A model generated the notes under the pieces. The model did not search any database. It saw nothing but the letters and a program-made list of their open reading frames with translations, and was not told the DNA's origin. From an uncultured Methylococcaceae bacterium (GTDB lineage Bacteria; Pseudomonadota; Gammaproteobacteria; Methylococcales; Methylomonadaceae): a DNA stretch of 36,588 bases. The position numbers were made by a program, and so were the translations under genes. The DNA is taken from positions 1 through 36,588 of the forward strand of contig CAIPDT010000011.1 of NCBI GenBank assembly GCA_903863905.1, written 5' to 3'. Positions 18,574 to 26,822 of the stretch are shown in pieces. Numbering within the stretch: the stretch's first letter is position 1; each line of letters begins with the position of its first letter.

Positions 18574-19578
18574 ATGTACGTTTTAGGCATAGAAACTTCT
18601 TGCGACGAAACCGGTGTCGCTATTTATCATTCAAAAAAAGGCCTAATAACACATGCTTTATATAGCCAAGTTGACATGCACAGTGAATACGGCGGAGTCG
18701 TACCAGAACTGGCCTCACGGGATCATATCCGTAAATTAGCCCCCCTAATCAAGCAAACACTGAACGACAGTAAACTACAACCTTCAGACATTAACGGCAT
18801 AGCCTATACCGCAGGCCCAGGACTGATGGGAGCACTGCTAGTGGGCGCAACCACGGCGAGAAGTTTGGCATGGACTTGGCAAATTCCAGCCATTGCAGTC
18901 CATCACATGGAAGGACATTTACTGGCACCCATGCTAGAAGACACCCCTCCAGCGTTTCCATTTATTGCCCTATTAATTTCTGGAGGACACACCCAATTAG
19001 TCAAAGTGACCGGGGTTGGGCAATATGAATTATTAGGTCAATCTCTGGACGATGCGGCCGGTGAAGCTTTCGATAAAACCGCAAAACTGCTCGACTTAGG
19101 CTATCCAGGCGGCCCTCGCTTATCCGCTTTAGCCGAACAAGGCACGCCTCTGATAAGGTTTCCTCGCCCCATGACTGACCGACCCGGCTTAGATTTTAGT
19201 TTTAGCGGTTTAAAAACCTTCGCCCTTAATACCGTTAATGCCTCGGAAAAAACAGCTCAAGATAAAGCTAATATAGCCGCGTCTTTTCAAGAAGCCGTTG
19301 CCGACACACTGAGTATCAAATGCAAACGCGCCTTACAACAAACCGGTTTAAAAAGACTCGTTGTGGCCGGCGGGGTCAGCGCTAACAAACAAATTAGAGC
19401 CTCTTTAACTGAAATGGTGACGAAGGAACACGTTCAAATATATTTCCCAAGACTTGAGTTTTGCACCGATAACGGCGCCATGATTGCTTACGCAGGCTGT
19501 CAACGTTTACTCAACGGACAACACCAAAACCTAGAAATATTTGCGCGTCCACGCTGGCCCATGAACGAACTTTCTTAA
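18574..19578 (+). CDS. tsaD: tRNA threonylcarbamoyladenosine transferase subunit TsaD
   Basis: Works with TsaB and TsaE to transfer the threonylcarbamoyl group onto A37 of ANN-decoding tRNAs. The 334-residue Kae1/Qri7-family protein starts [18 protein letters not shown] and has [11 protein letters not shown] with [15 protein letters not shown]. The metal-binding [10 protein letters not shown] is near residue 110, with [10 protein letters not shown] near 132, [20 protein letters not shown] near 157 and NGAMIAYAG near 305. Length is normal. It is alone on the plus strand, divergent from rpsU, the usual gammaproteobacterial arrangement. No Shine-Dalgarno is evident before the ATG, and the start is fixed by homology. 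Confidence 0.96.
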   Translation: MYVLGIETSCDETGVAIYHSKKGLITHALYSQVDMHSEYGGVVPELASRDHIRKLAPLIKQTLNDSKLQPSDINGIAYTAGPGLMGALLVGATTARSLAWTWQIPAIAVHHMEGHLLAPMLEDTPPAFPFIALLISGGHTQLVKVTGVGQYELLGQSLDDAAGEAFDKTAKLLDLGYPGGPRLSALAEQGTPLIRFPRPMTDRPGLDFSFSGLKTFALNTVNASEKTAQDKANIAASFQEAVADTLSIKCKRALQQTGLKRLVVAGGVSANKQIRASLTEMVTKEHVQIYFPRLEFCTDNGAMIAYAGCQRLLNGQHQNLEIFARPRWPMNELS

Positions 19579-19607
19579 GTTCCAAAGCCCAACAAGCACC
19601 CAACCAC

Positions 19608-20177
19608 TTACTCTTCGCCGTTAATTAATCGCTGAATATTACTTTTATGACGCCACAATAAAAATACCATCATAAACACAGCGGCGCCCACCACATAATA
19701 ATCGCCCACTAAAAACCAAGCATAAACAGGCGAAATAACAGAGGCAAACAAGGCCGACAATGACGAAATCTTACCTACCTTATAAATCAACAACCAGGTC
19801 GCCACAAACGCTAAACCCAAAGGCCATGAAAAACCCAGCAACACACCAATAGAAGTGGCTACCCCTTTTCCGCCTTCAAACTTAAAAAACAGGGGATACA
19901 GATGCCCTAGAAAAGCCGCCAATCCAGTTAATGCCAACAACTCTACCGACACGCCCATCACTTTAGCCAAATAAACCGGCAACAAACCTTTTAACAAATC
20001 ACCTAATAAAGTAATTGCCGCCGCTTTCTTACCCCCTATTCGCATCACATTAGTCGCCCCAGGATTACCAGACCCCTGCTCTCTGGGATCAGGCAAGCCC
20101 ATTAAGCGACAAATTATAATTGCACTAGAAATAGAGCCTATCAGATAGGCAGCAGGAACAAACAACCATTCAATCAT
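19608..20177 (-). CDS. plsY: Acyl-phosphate:glycerol-3-phosphate acyltransferase PlsY
   Basis: Inner-membrane enzyme that acylates glycerol 3-phosphate from acyl-phosphate, the first step of phospholipid synthesis with PlsX. The 189-residue protein has about five hydrophobic helices and the PlsY motifs: AYLIGSISSAIIICRL, the motif 2 loop GSGNPGATNVMRIGGKKAA near 36 and FKFEGGKGVATSIGVLLG near 102. It converges with tsaD (29 bases between stops) and diverges from folB. This tsaD-plsY-folB-folK neighbourhood is common in gammaproteobacteria. Confidence 0.95.
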   Translation of the reverse strand: MIEWLFVPAAYLIGSISSAIIICRLMGLPDPREQGSGNPGATNVMRIGGKKAAAITLLGDLLKGLLPVYLAKVMGVSVELLALTGLAAFLGHLYPLFFKFEGGKGVATSIGVLLGFSWPLGLAFVATWLLIYKVGKISSLSALFASVISPVYAWFLVGDYYVVGAAVFMMVFLLWRHKSNIQRLINGEE

Positions 20178-20268
20178 GTAACCCTTTCCTCATTCAGAAC
20201 TTGTAAGCGGGACATATTTCCCTGATACTTACTACTTTTTAAAACGCACATCATAACCGGAAACAACT

Positions 20269-20622
20269 ATGGACATCATCTTTTTAGGCGGGCTTGAAAT
20301 TGAAACAATCATCGGCATCTATGATTGGGAAAGAGAAACCAAACAAACTGTTGTGCTTGATATTGAAATGGCTTTTGACATTCAAAAAGCCGCAGAAACC
20401 GATGATATTCAATATGCACTGGATTACAAAACCGTTTCCAAACGAATTATTTCGTTTGTTGAAACGAGCGAATTCTTATTAGTTGAACGCTTAATTTCAG
20501 AAATAGCCGATATTATTCGTCATGAATTCAATGTCCCTTGGGTAAGAATCACGCTTAACAAAAGAGGTGCTATTCGGGGCGCCCAAGGCGTAGGCATCAT
20601 TATTGAAAGAGGCGAAAAATAA
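20269..20622 (+). CDS. folB: Dihydroneopterin aldolase
   Basis: Splits 7,8-dihydroneopterin to 6-hydroxymethyl-dihydropterin and glycolaldehyde in folate synthesis. The 117-residue protein matches FolB throughout: MDIIFLGGLEIETIIGIYDW with the substrate-side residues, VVLDIEMAFDI, the LDYKTVSKRI segment, LVERLISEIADII with the catalytic-region Glu, and the closing VRITLNKRGAIRGAQGVGI. It ends 3 bases before folK, which uses its product, so the two are co-transcribed. Confidence 0.95.
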   Translation: MDIIFLGGLEIETIIGIYDWERETKQTVVLDIEMAFDIQKAAETDDIQYALDYKTVSKRIISFVETSEFLLVERLISEIADIIRHEFNVPWVRITLNKRGAIRGAQGVGIIIERGEK

Positions 20623-20625
20623 GCC

Positions 20626-21114
20626 ATGCATATTGGTTACATTAGCATTGGTAGCAATATAGACAAAGAGTTACACATACCCGCCAGCCTAACAGCCCTT
20701 GAATCTTATTTTGGCTCACTCACCTGCTCAAGCATCTATGAATCCGATGCGGTTGGTTTTGAAGGCGATAGTTTTTATAATCTGATTGTAGGCTTTCATT
20801 CAGATCTGGGTGTTAAAGAAGTGGCCAAATTATTACGCCAAATAGAATTAGACAATGGTCGCGAACGTAATAGTCAAAAGTTTTCACCTCGCACACTCGA
20901 CTTAGACTTGATTCTCTATGATGACCTCATCATCAATGATGGCCGCCTGCAAATACCCCGTGATGAAATTGAGCGCTATGCTTTTGTGCTTGAACCCTTA
21001 GCAGAAATAGCCCCTGATTTAAAACACCCCATTAGCCAATTAAGCTATGGCGAAATATGGCATAACTTTGATAAAGGTAATCTTAAGCAACAGGTTGTAA
21101 CGCCGATTTGGTGA
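20626..21114 (+). CDS. folK: 2-amino-4-hydroxy-6-hydroxymethyldihydropteridine pyrophosphokinase
   Basis: Transfers pyrophosphate from ATP to 6-hydroxymethyl-dihydropterin, the step after FolB. The 162-residue HPPK has YISIGSNIDKE at the start, SSIYESDAVGFEGDSFYNLI, the metal-binding FSPRTLDLDLILYDD near 87, and the IPRDEIERYAFVLEPLAEIAP loop in which HPPKs normally show a histidine (xPHPR) and this protein shows RDEIERY. It follows folB by 3 bases and is followed by a good terminator. The replacement of the usual PHPR loop is a mild departure from the E. coli sequence but is found in a known subgroup. Confidence 0.93.
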   Translation: MHIGYISIGSNIDKELHIPASLTALESYFGSLTCSSIYESDAVGFEGDSFYNLIVGFHSDLGVKEVAKLLRQIELDNGRERNSQKFSPRTLDLDLILYDDLIINDGRLQIPRDEIERYAFVLEPLAEIAPDLKHPISQLSYGEIWHNFDKGNLKQQVVTPIW

Positions 21115-21206
21115 TCTGAAACTGACAGACTTAGAAACAGGGTTAGCTGATCATTCTTAAAATGACCCGCCTCGATATCCACTGAAACTTCATCTCAAAT
21201 AAATCT

Positions 21207-21235
21207 AAAGGCCTTAATCGATCAAGGCCTTTTTT
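21207..21235 (+). terminator. Rho-independent terminator after folB-folK
   Basis: AAAGGCCTT (21207-21215) pairs with AAGGCCTTT (21224-21232) around an 8-base loop and continues as a T-run to 21235. It lies 93 bases after the folK stop. Confidence 0.85.
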
Positions 21236-21420
21236 ATGCCTGCTCCCAATCTAGCCATCAAAATCTTTTAGCCGATCAATGAACACGGACAGAACGACTT
21301 TACGCATTTACCAACGAATTCTTCCGATAGACCCATAACAGCAAACATGGCGCTAAACCGTAGCTAGGTTATAATGCAACTTTATTTTTCCGCTTCTCGA
21401 CCGTACCGAGTTAGTTCTAC
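21236..21420. other. Intergenic DNA before the cassette-like gene, with a possible -10 box
   Basis: Together with 21115-21206 this gives more than 300 bases without a gene. The last 40 bases before the GTTGGGC core (ACCGAGTTAGTTCTAC directly before it) could be the 3' half of an older attC or attI-type site, although no complementary left half is visible upstream. A TATAAT at 21370-21375 without a good -35 could start transcription toward the cassette gene. No open frame with coding character is seen. Confidence 0.4.
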
Positions 21421-21427
21421 GTTGGGC
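21421..21427 (+). mobile_element. GTTRRRY-type recombination core (5' boundary of a cassette-like unit)
   Basis: GTTGGGC fits the GTTRRRY core at which integron integrases join cassettes. The extended sequence GTTGGGCATC (21421-21430) is the reverse complement, 9 of 10 bases, of GATGCCCAAT at 21854-21863 across the stop of the next gene. That is the relation expected between the first bases of an integrated cassette and the R'' box of its own attC. Confidence 0.5.
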
Positions 21428-21453
21428 ATCTTATTATGAACAGGAACTCACAA

Positions 21454-21855
21454 ATGCACATTAAAATCATCCTTCGCGCGCTCATTCCCGTACTTTCAAT
21501 AATGTTCTCCGTGCCAACCTTCGCACAGCCGTCCCTTAAAAATCGGCTGTTTAAACTTGCGATTGAAGCCATAAAGTGTGAAGAAACTCCCAATAATGGG
21601 CGCTATTGCACCTACAAATTTGATAAGGTTCTTGAAATAGGTATTCAGGATGTCGGCGGCTCAGATACGGTCGTTGGCTTTCACAACTCGAATATCAATA
21701 ACGAGTTGTACGCTGTGCTGTACTTTGGCTGCGTAGCTATAGTTCCCGGACACGCTCACCCCAAAAAACACGACCTAGATTACGGCGCGCTCATCTCCCC
21801 TAAAACCGGATATATTTACCGCACATCTTCTGAGTGCCGGGCTTCATTAAAGTGA
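21454..21855 (+). CDS. Small exported protein of unknown function on a cassette-like unit
   Basis: I do not recognise a family. The frame can begin at 21436, but the ATG at 21454 has AGGA 8 bases upstream and starts directly with a signal peptide (MHIKIILRALIPVLS, cleavage likely after VPTFA), giving 133 residues. The mature part of about 110 residues has cysteines in IKCEE, RYCTY, FGCVA and SECRA, suggesting one or two disulfides in the periplasm or outside. A repeated-looking acidic/aromatic pattern is not seen. By hand count the gene is about 46% GC, against about 37% in the first 100 bases of nearby folB. Its TGA overlaps the GATGCCCAAT of the presumed attC, and its start lies just after the GTTGGGC core, the tight packing typical of integron cassettes. 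Confidence 0.7.
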   Translation: MHIKIILRALIPVLSIMFSVPTFAQPSLKNRLFKLAIEAIKCEETPNNGRYCTYKFDKVLEIGIQDVGGSDTVVGFHNSNINNELYAVLYFGCVAIVPGHAHPKKHDLDYGALISPKTGYIYRTSSECRASLK

Positions 21856-21856
21856 T

Positions 21857-21918
21857 GCCCAATCTGGAACTCAAGGGGGACTGCACAAAAACGCGCAGCC
21901 CAGTAGACTGCTTGTGCC
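21857..21918 (+). mobile_element. Degenerate attC-like site (left half intact, right half lost)
   Basis: Directly after the stop lie GCCCAAT (R''-like, consensus RYYYAAC with the last base changed), a 6-base spacer, and CTCAAGGGGGACTG, which resembles the L''-and-following part of Vibrio VCR sites (CTCAAGAGGGACTG, from memory). GCACAA (21883-21888) can pair with TTGTGC (21912-21917) as the outer stem. The expected CTTGAG and GTTRRRY on the far side are missing: the next bases are AT-rich and lead into the convergent folM end. This is read as a relic site that has lost its right arm. Confidence 0.45.
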
Positions 21919-21947
21919 ATTTACACAAAATAAAATACCCGCTAAGA

Positions 21948-22679
21948 CTAATAAAATAAAGTCCGCCCACCATCTACCGTTAATACTTGACCCGTCATAT
22001 AATTCGCATCATAAATCAAGAACCGCACGGCCTTAGCAATATCTTCAGCCTGGCCTTGCCGTTTTAAAACCACCCGCTGCAAAATCTCTTGTTGCTGCTC
22101 TTGTGATTCTAAAGTTTCTGGCCAAATAATAGCCCCTGGCGCAATCGCATTCACTCGTACAACAGGCCCTAATTCTTTAGCCAATACCTTAGTCATCGCC
22201 ACTAAACCGGCTTTAGCAATACTATAAACGGGATAGCCTTTTAAACCCCGCTCCGCATGAATATCAACAATATTAACCACACAACCCTTATTTTTAAGCA
22301 AAGTATCCGCTAATAAGGTCGTTAAAAAGAAAGGCGCTTTTAAATTACTGCCCATTAATTCATCCCATTGAACTTCTGTCACCTCTACAAGCGGTGTAGG
22401 ATAAAAAGCAGAGGCATTATTAACCAAGACATCAATCCCGCCCCAAGCTACAGCGGCTTGCTCCGCCAGCCTTTTTAACTGCTGACTATCCAATAAATCG
22501 GCCTGTATTAACTGCGCAGAATTGGCGCGCAATAAATTGAATGCCTCACACAAAGCCACCGCCTGTTCTTTAGAGTCTCGATAATGCAGCAGAATATTAC
22601 AACCCTCCTTATGCAGTAATCTTGCACAATCAGCTCCAATACGCTTCGCAGCCCCCGTAATTAATACATTTCTTTGCAT
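21948..22679 (-). CDS. folM: Pteridine reductase / FolM-like short-chain dehydrogenase
   Basis: A 243-residue short-chain dehydrogenase/reductase, probably reducing dihydropteridines or dihydrofolate with NADPH. Visible features are the cofactor loop ITGAAKRIGADCARLL at the N-terminus, NNASAFYPTPL near 80 (typical of pteridine reductases in place of the usual NNAG), the NIVDIHAERGLKGYPVYSIAKAG region containing the YxxxK pair, and the end GQVLTVDGGRTLFY. The frame could extend upstream to 22721, but the ATG at 22677-22679 has AAGGTGAG 5 bases before it and begins right at the Rossmann strand, so it is preferred. It converges on folB-folK with the cassette-like unit between; the shared folate theme supports the assignment. 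Confidence 0.85.
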   Translation of the reverse strand: MQRNVLITGAAKRIGADCARLLHKEGCNILLHYRDSKEQAVALCEAFNLLRANSAQLIQADLLDSQQLKRLAEQAAVAWGGIDVLVNNASAFYPTPLVEVTEVQWDELMGSNLKAPFFLTTLLADTLLKNKGCVVNIVDIHAERGLKGYPVYSIAKAGLVAMTKVLAKELGPVVRVNAIAPGAIIWPETLESQEQQQEILQRVVLKRQGQAEDIAKAVRFLIYDANYMTGQVLTVDGGRTLFY

Positions 22680-22938
22680 ATCACTCACCTTTACCTTGTA
22701 AAAACTGCCATACATAACCATAACATAAACAAGTTATTGCCAGGAATTATTAATCGAAACTTTAAAACAACTATGGACATCTTACCGAATCTAGCCTAAA
22801 TTAATTTGCTCGGTCACGGTTGATAAAAAATAACTACAAAGAAACAACCCCTATTAAACCGAAAATACGCTTATTATTGAGTTACTCGCTAGAAGTAACC
22901 GCATTAATAACTATGTCAACTTACAGAAGGAGATAAAA

Positions 22939-23529
22939 ATGAACGAACTCACCAAAAAATTATTAAACTATTTCTTGATAGGAACATTCTCAGTTATTCC
23001 TATTGTGGTCGTCTTACAAATTATATTTTTTGTAAAAGACCTCATTTCTGATCTATTTAGCGTTGTCTATGAATTTTCTGATAACTACGTTTATACCGGC
23101 TTATTTTTTATCTTTAGTTTTGCTTTATTAATCTGGATCGGTAGCACCATTGCAGAAAAAGGTCGCTCTTGGATCATTCATATCTTTGACCTAATGATCG
23201 GAAAAATTCCTTTCATAAGAACTGTTTATCGAGTCATTAAAAAAGTAATCAACATGTTTTCATCGCATGAACAAACCATTGCCAAAGAAGTTGTGTATGT
23301 TGAATATCCAAAAGATGGGATATGGGTTCCTGCGTATGTGACTAATCGCTATGAAAATAAATATGTGCTCTTTATCCCCACGTCACCCAACCCTACGTCA
23401 GGCTTTACGGTTATCGTTGATAAATCAAAACTTATAAAATCTGACATGGATATTGAAGAAGCGACTAGCTTTATCGTCAGTGTAGGGGTTGATTTTAATA
23501 AATCAGCTGAAACGCTTAACCTACTTTAA
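22939..23529 (+). CDS. DUF502 family membrane protein
   Basis: A 196-residue protein of the DUF502 family (COG2928), present in many bacteria and plants (LAZ1-like CCP proteins are distant relatives). Two hydrophobic helices lie in the first 80 residues (NYFLIGTFSVIPIVVVLQII and LFFIFSFALLIWIGSTIAE). The family signature GKIPFIRTVYRVIKKVINMF follows near 95 and a soluble beta-rich domain with IPTSPNPTSGFTVIVDKS near 150. Function is unknown. AGGAGA stands 6 bases before the ATG. It is a single gene, converging on fbp across a 15-bp hairpin. Confidence 0.88.
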   Translation: MNELTKKLLNYFLIGTFSVIPIVVVLQIIFFVKDLISDLFSVVYEFSDNYVYTGLFFIFSFALLIWIGSTIAEKGRSWIIHIFDLMIGKIPFIRTVYRVIKKVINMFSSHEQTIAKEVVYVEYPKDGIWVPAYVTNRYENKYVLFIPTSPNPTSGFTVIVDKSKLIKSDMDIEEATSFIVSVGVDFNKSAETLNLL

Positions 23530-23558
23530 TAAGCCACGTTTAGTTTGATTGACATCTT

Positions 23559-23600
23559 GATCAATAACAACCTCGGTTTACAATAGAGGTGTTATTGATC
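23559..23600. terminator. Bidirectional stem-loop between DUF502 gene and fbp
   Basis: A 15-bp stem (23559-23574 with 23586-23600) has one bulged A in the left arm and an 11-base loop. It lies between the convergent DUF502 and fbp stops. Only short T-runs follow on either side, so it is a likely but not textbook terminator. Confidence 0.6.
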
Positions 23601-23649
23601 TGATCGTATTGTTTTATAAAGCGGGCAACGTCTAAAAAGCGCTTAAGCC

Positions 23650-24654
23650 CTAAGACTCTAAATGATACGCCACGACCCGCTCTACTTCTGCCTTTGAGCC
23701 TAAGACTAAAGGCACGCGTTGGTGGATGGCGCTCGGCTTAATATCTAATATACGCTCACGCCCTGTAGAACACGCTCCACCGGCTTGTTCAATAATAAAC
23801 GCCATAGGGTTTGCTTCATACATCAATCTTAAGCGCCCCGCCTTAGTGGGGTCTTTAAAATCATAAGGATACATAAAGAGGCCGCCACGCGTTAAAATTC
23901 TATAAACCTCAGCCACTAACGACGCCAACCAACGCATATTAAAATTCTTTCCTCGTGGACCTTCCACGCCTTGCAAACACTCTTCAACATAACGTTGTAC
24001 CGGCTTTTCCCAAAAGCGCTGATTCGACATATTAATAGCAAACTCACTGGTCTGCTCAGGAATCATCATTGCCGGATGCGTTAAAATAAACTCCCCGATC
24101 TCTTGATCTAAAGTAAAGCCATTAACGCCATGCCCTGTTGTTAAAATCATCATCGTAGAAGGCCCATACAACACAAATCCGGCACAGACTTGTTCATGAC
24201 CAGGTCTTAAAAAATCCTCATGGGTTGGCTCAAGCCCTTCCTGACAACGCAAAATTGAAAAGATAGTCCCTACGGTTAAATTAACATCAATATTAGAAGA
24301 GCCATCCAAGGGATCAAACAAAACCAAATACTTGCCCTTAGGATACTGACCAGGAATAGAGATGGTTTCGTCAATCTCTTCTGAAGCCATACCGGCTAAG
24401 CAACCGGTCCAATTGAGCGACCTAACCATAATGTCGTGGGTAATAATATCTAATTTCTTTTGCTCTTCGCCTTGAATATTTTCTGATTCAGCACTTCCCA
24501 ACACGCCCACTAAAGCGCCTTGATTCACTAAATGGGATATTTCTTTGCAAGCCGTAGCAATATTATTAAGCAACACACTAAAGGTGCCAGAGGCATTCTG
24601 TAACTCTCTTTGATGCTCAATAATAAACTGAGTTAACGTGACTTTATTTGTCAT
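23650..24654 (-). CDS. fbp: Fructose-1,6-bisphosphatase, class I
   Basis: Hydrolyses fructose 1,6-bisphosphate to fructose 6-phosphate in gluconeogenesis or in the sugar-phosphate cycles of autotrophs and methylotrophs. The 334-residue protein has ASEEIDETI (metal-binding Glu pair), [20 protein letters not shown] near 112, the family [10 protein letters not shown] near 260 and [20 protein letters not shown] near 287. Length and motifs are those of the class I (FBPase I) enzyme. It is downstream of the SemiSWEET and nadE genes on the same strand with 79 bases between, so it probably has its own promoter. Its presence fits a cell that runs carbon upward from C1 or C3 units. Confidence 0.95.
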   Translation of the reverse strand: MTNKVTLTQFIIEHQRELQNASGTFSVLLNNIATACKEISHLVNQGALVGVLGSAESENIQGEEQKKLDIITHDIMVRSLNWTGCLAGMASEEIDETISIPGQYPKGKYLVLFDPLDGSSNIDVNLTVGTIFSILRCQEGLEPTHEDFLRPGHEQVCAGFVLYGPSTMMILTTGHGVNGFTLDQEIGEFILTHPAMMIPEQTSEFAINMSNQRFWEKPVQRYVEECLQGVEGPRGKNFNMRWLASLVAEVYRILTRGGLFMYPYDFKDPTKAGRLRLMYEANPMAFIIEQAGGACSTGRERILDIKPSAIHQRVPLVLGSKAEVERVVAYHLES

Positions 24655-24733
24655 TATCTAAATTCTCTCATCGCTCAATACCTAAAGAGGCTTGAGCAAA
24701 AAACGTCTCTTGTTAAAAGGATAAGCTATTCCG

Positions 24734-25003
24734 CTATTTCTTAAAAAAACTATTATAAATTTTGTAAGACAATATGATGATTGCCAAAAGCAACGTAATG
24801 GCATTGGCAACAATAATCGCTTCATCCAAGATTTGGATACCGTAAATAAGCCAAAACAACACCCCAAGGGCAAACAAGCTGTACATGCCCAAAGATAAGC
24901 CATCGGTATCTTTGGTTTTAATGGTCAAAATCGCTTGGGGTAAAAACGACACCGTCGTTAATGTAGCGGCCACATAACTCACAATCTCTTTTGTTTCCAT
25001 CAT
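24734..25003 (-). CDS. SemiSWEET-type sugar transporter (PQ-loop, MtN3 family)
   Basis: An 89-residue membrane protein with three hydrophobic helices and the PQ motif (SFLPQ, residues 19-23). It also has GLSLGMYSLFALGVLFWLIY, where SWEETs place the binding-pocket Trp, and VANAITLLLA with the conserved Asn. This is one three-helix unit; homologues dimerise to transport sugars such as sucrose or glucose. It sits between nadE (40 bases upstream) and fbp (79 bases downstream) on one strand. The substrate is unknown. The start could be either of two adjacent ATG codons. Confidence 0.85.
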   Translation of the reverse strand: MMETKEIVSYVAATLTTVSFLPQAILTIKTKDTDGLSLGMYSLFALGVLFWLIYGIQILDEAIIVANAITLLLAIIILSYKIYNSFFKK

Positions 25004-25043
25004 TTGATTTTACCGTACCAAAAAGTGAATAATAAGGTGTGCA

Positions 25044-26654
25044 TTAAACACCTCGATAACCGGAAGTGATGGGGTAGCGCCTATCACGCCCAAACGCCCG
25101 ACTGGTAATACGAATCCCCGGCGGTGATTGCCGACGCTTATATTCATTTCTATCCACCAAACTAATCGCCCTCACCACCTCTTCACGCTTAAAACCGGCG
25201 GCGATAATGTCTCCTGCCGATTGATCCAATTCAACATAACGTTCTAAAATAGGATCTAAATTTTCATAGGGCGGTAAGGAATCTGCATCGACTTGATCAG
25301 GTGCCAATTCAGCAGAAGGCGGTCGGGTAATGACTCGTTCTGGAATGACTTCAGCTAAACTATTTCGATACCGCGCTAAAGCATACACCAATAACTTGGG
25401 CACATCTTTAATCGGCGCAAAACCACCCGCCATATCGCCATATAAGGTGGCATAACCCACACTCATTTCACTTTTATTGCCGGTGGTTAATAAAAGTTTG
25501 CCTTTCTTATTCGACATCGCCATTAAAATAACGCCACGACAACGCGCTTGGATATTTTCTTCAGTCGTATCCTTCGTCGTACCGGCAAAGACTTCAGCTA
25601 ACATGCCCGTAAAAGCCTGAACCGCTGGCGCAATCGGTATGACATGATACTGAACCCCTAAGGCGTCTGCCTCTAATACCGCATCTTCATTACTCATATC
25701 TTGGGTATATTGAGACGGCATTAACACCACCTCCACTTTATCCGCCCCGAGAGCATCCACCGCTAAAGCCAACACTAGGGCCGAATCAATCCCCCCCGAT
25801 AAACCTAATAAAGCGCCCTGAAAACCATTTTTACGCACATAATCTTTAATACCTAGCACCAAGGCCTGATAGTCACTCGAAATCGGCTGATAATGTGGCG
25901 CACAGGTGGTTAATAGGGGATTAGTCCCATCATATTCAACCACACTAATTTGTTCTTTAAATTCTGCCGCCCGAAACACAACCTCCCCGTGCGAATTAAG
26001 CACAAACGAAGCCCCATCAAAAATGAGTTCATCTTGCCCGCCCACTTGATTCACATAAACCAGCGGTAACGCAGCGGCTTTAACTTGGTCACCAATAATG
26101 GTTTCACGTTGATGAATTTTTTCAGCATTAAACGGCGAAGCATTCAGCGTTAACATTAACTCTGCCCCAGATTGCTTATAGGTTTCAATAATGCCGGGGC
26201 GCCACACATCTTCACAAATGCTTAAACCCATAAACACCCCGTTAAATTCAAAGACACACGGTTTATGACCGGCGGTAAAATAACGTTGCTCATCAAAGAC
26301 GCCATAATTAGGTAAAGCCTGTTTGCGATAGCACGCCAAGACCACCCCTTGATATAACACCACCGCGCTATTGTAAAGTACGCCCTCCGCTTGTTCAGGA
26401 AAGCCGATAACCATCGCAATACCCTCAACACGCTCGGCGACTTCATAAACCGCATTATTAGCAGTCTCAATAAAGTCAGCTCTCAATAATAAATCTTCAG
26501 CCGGATAACCGGTTATCGTTAATTCAGGAAAAACCACAATATCTGCGTGTAACTGATCACGCGCATACTCGGCGGCCGCGATAATATTATCAACATTAGC
26601 GGCTATATGACCCACCACAAAATTAATTTGCGCCAGTGCAACTTTTAATGACAT
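25044..26654 (-). CDS. nadE: NAD(+) synthase, glutamine-hydrolysing
   Basis: Amidates nicotinic acid adenine dinucleotide to NAD, drawing ammonia from glutamine. The 536-residue protein joins an N-terminal nitrilase-type glutaminase with its triad E44 (VVFPELT), K111 (CYRKQALPN) and C147 (LSICEDVW) to a C-terminal synthetase with the ATP-pyrophosphatase loop GLSGGIDSALVLAL near 284, TTGNKSEMSVGYATLYGDMA near 400 and RPPSAELAPDQVD near 450. It thus differs from the short ammonia-dependent NadE of E. coli. It is transcribed divergently from the B12-type regulator and is first in a nadE-SemiSWEET-fbp series. Confidence 0.95.
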   Translation of the reverse strand: MSLKVALAQINFVVGHIAANVDNIIAAAEYARDQLHADIVVFPELTITGYPAEDLLLRADFIETANNAVYEVAERVEGIAMVIGFPEQAEGVLYNSAVVLYQGVVLACYRKQALPNYGVFDEQRYFTAGHKPCVFEFNGVFMGLSICEDVWRPGIIETYKQSGAELMLTLNASPFNAEKIHQRETIIGDQVKAAALPLVYVNQVGGQDELIFDGASFVLNSHGEVVFRAAEFKEQISVVEYDGTNPLLTTCAPHYQPISSDYQALVLGIKDYVRKNGFQGALLGLSGGIDSALVLALAVDALGADKVEVVLMPSQYTQDMSNEDAVLEADALGVQYHVIPIAPAVQAFTGMLAEVFAGTTKDTTEENIQARCRGVILMAMSNKKGKLLLTTGNKSEMSVGYATLYGDMAGGFAPIKDVPKLLVYALARYRNSLAEVIPERVITRPPSAELAPDQVDADSLPPYENLDPILERYVELDQSAGDIIAAGFKREEVVRAISLVDRNEYKRRQSPPGIRITSRAFGRDRRYPITSGYRGV

Positions 26655-26704
26655 AAGACTACTCTACCGTTAATACTAAAATAATAAATCAAGAAATGAG
26701 CTCT

Positions 26705-26710
26705 ATTATA
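26705..26710 (-). promoter_or_regulatory. Probable nadE -10 box
   Basis: A perfect TATAAT on the minus strand stands about 50 bases before the nadE ATG. The -35 region (around 26728-26733) is a poor match. The CarH-like operator lies just upstream of it, so the regulator could also touch nadE. Confidence 0.5.
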
Positions 26711-26742
26711 CTGATTTTTTTGACCCTTTAAATCCACATAGT

Positions 26743-26776
26743 TTCTACGTCAAATTTTTGTCAATGTTTTGTAAAG
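26743..26776 (-). promoter_or_regulatory. Three 11-bp direct repeats, probable operator of the CarH/LitR-like regulator
   Basis: Read on the minus strand, TTTACAAAACA (26765-26775), TTGACAAAAAT (26754-26764) and TTGACGTAGAA (26743-26753) follow each other without gap, an exact 11-base period. Two fit the nTnnACAn element known for CarH operators (CTTTACAA, ATTGACAA) and the third differs by one base (TTTGACGT). The array ends 8 bases before the putative -10 of the adjacent MerR-type gene and so covers its -35 region, the position from which CarH-type proteins repress. Confidence 0.65.
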
Positions 26777-26781
26777 GTTTG

Positions 26782-26790
26782 TGATAGTAT
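26782..26790 (+). promoter_or_regulatory. Extended -10 promoter of the CarH/LitR-like gene
   Basis: TGATAGTAT is an extended -10 (TG, one base, TAGTAT at 26785-26790), 32 bases before the ATG at 26823. No good -35 is present at the usual spacing; that zone is occupied by the 11-bp repeats. Confidence 0.55.
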
Positions 26791-26822
26791 AAGCCTTTTC
26801 AATTTGATGCAAAGAAGCAACT

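Noticed and set aside
22680-22721. Longer start for the pteridine reductase
   Set aside because: The inner ATG has a strong AAGGTGAG at good spacing and starts at the Rossmann strand.
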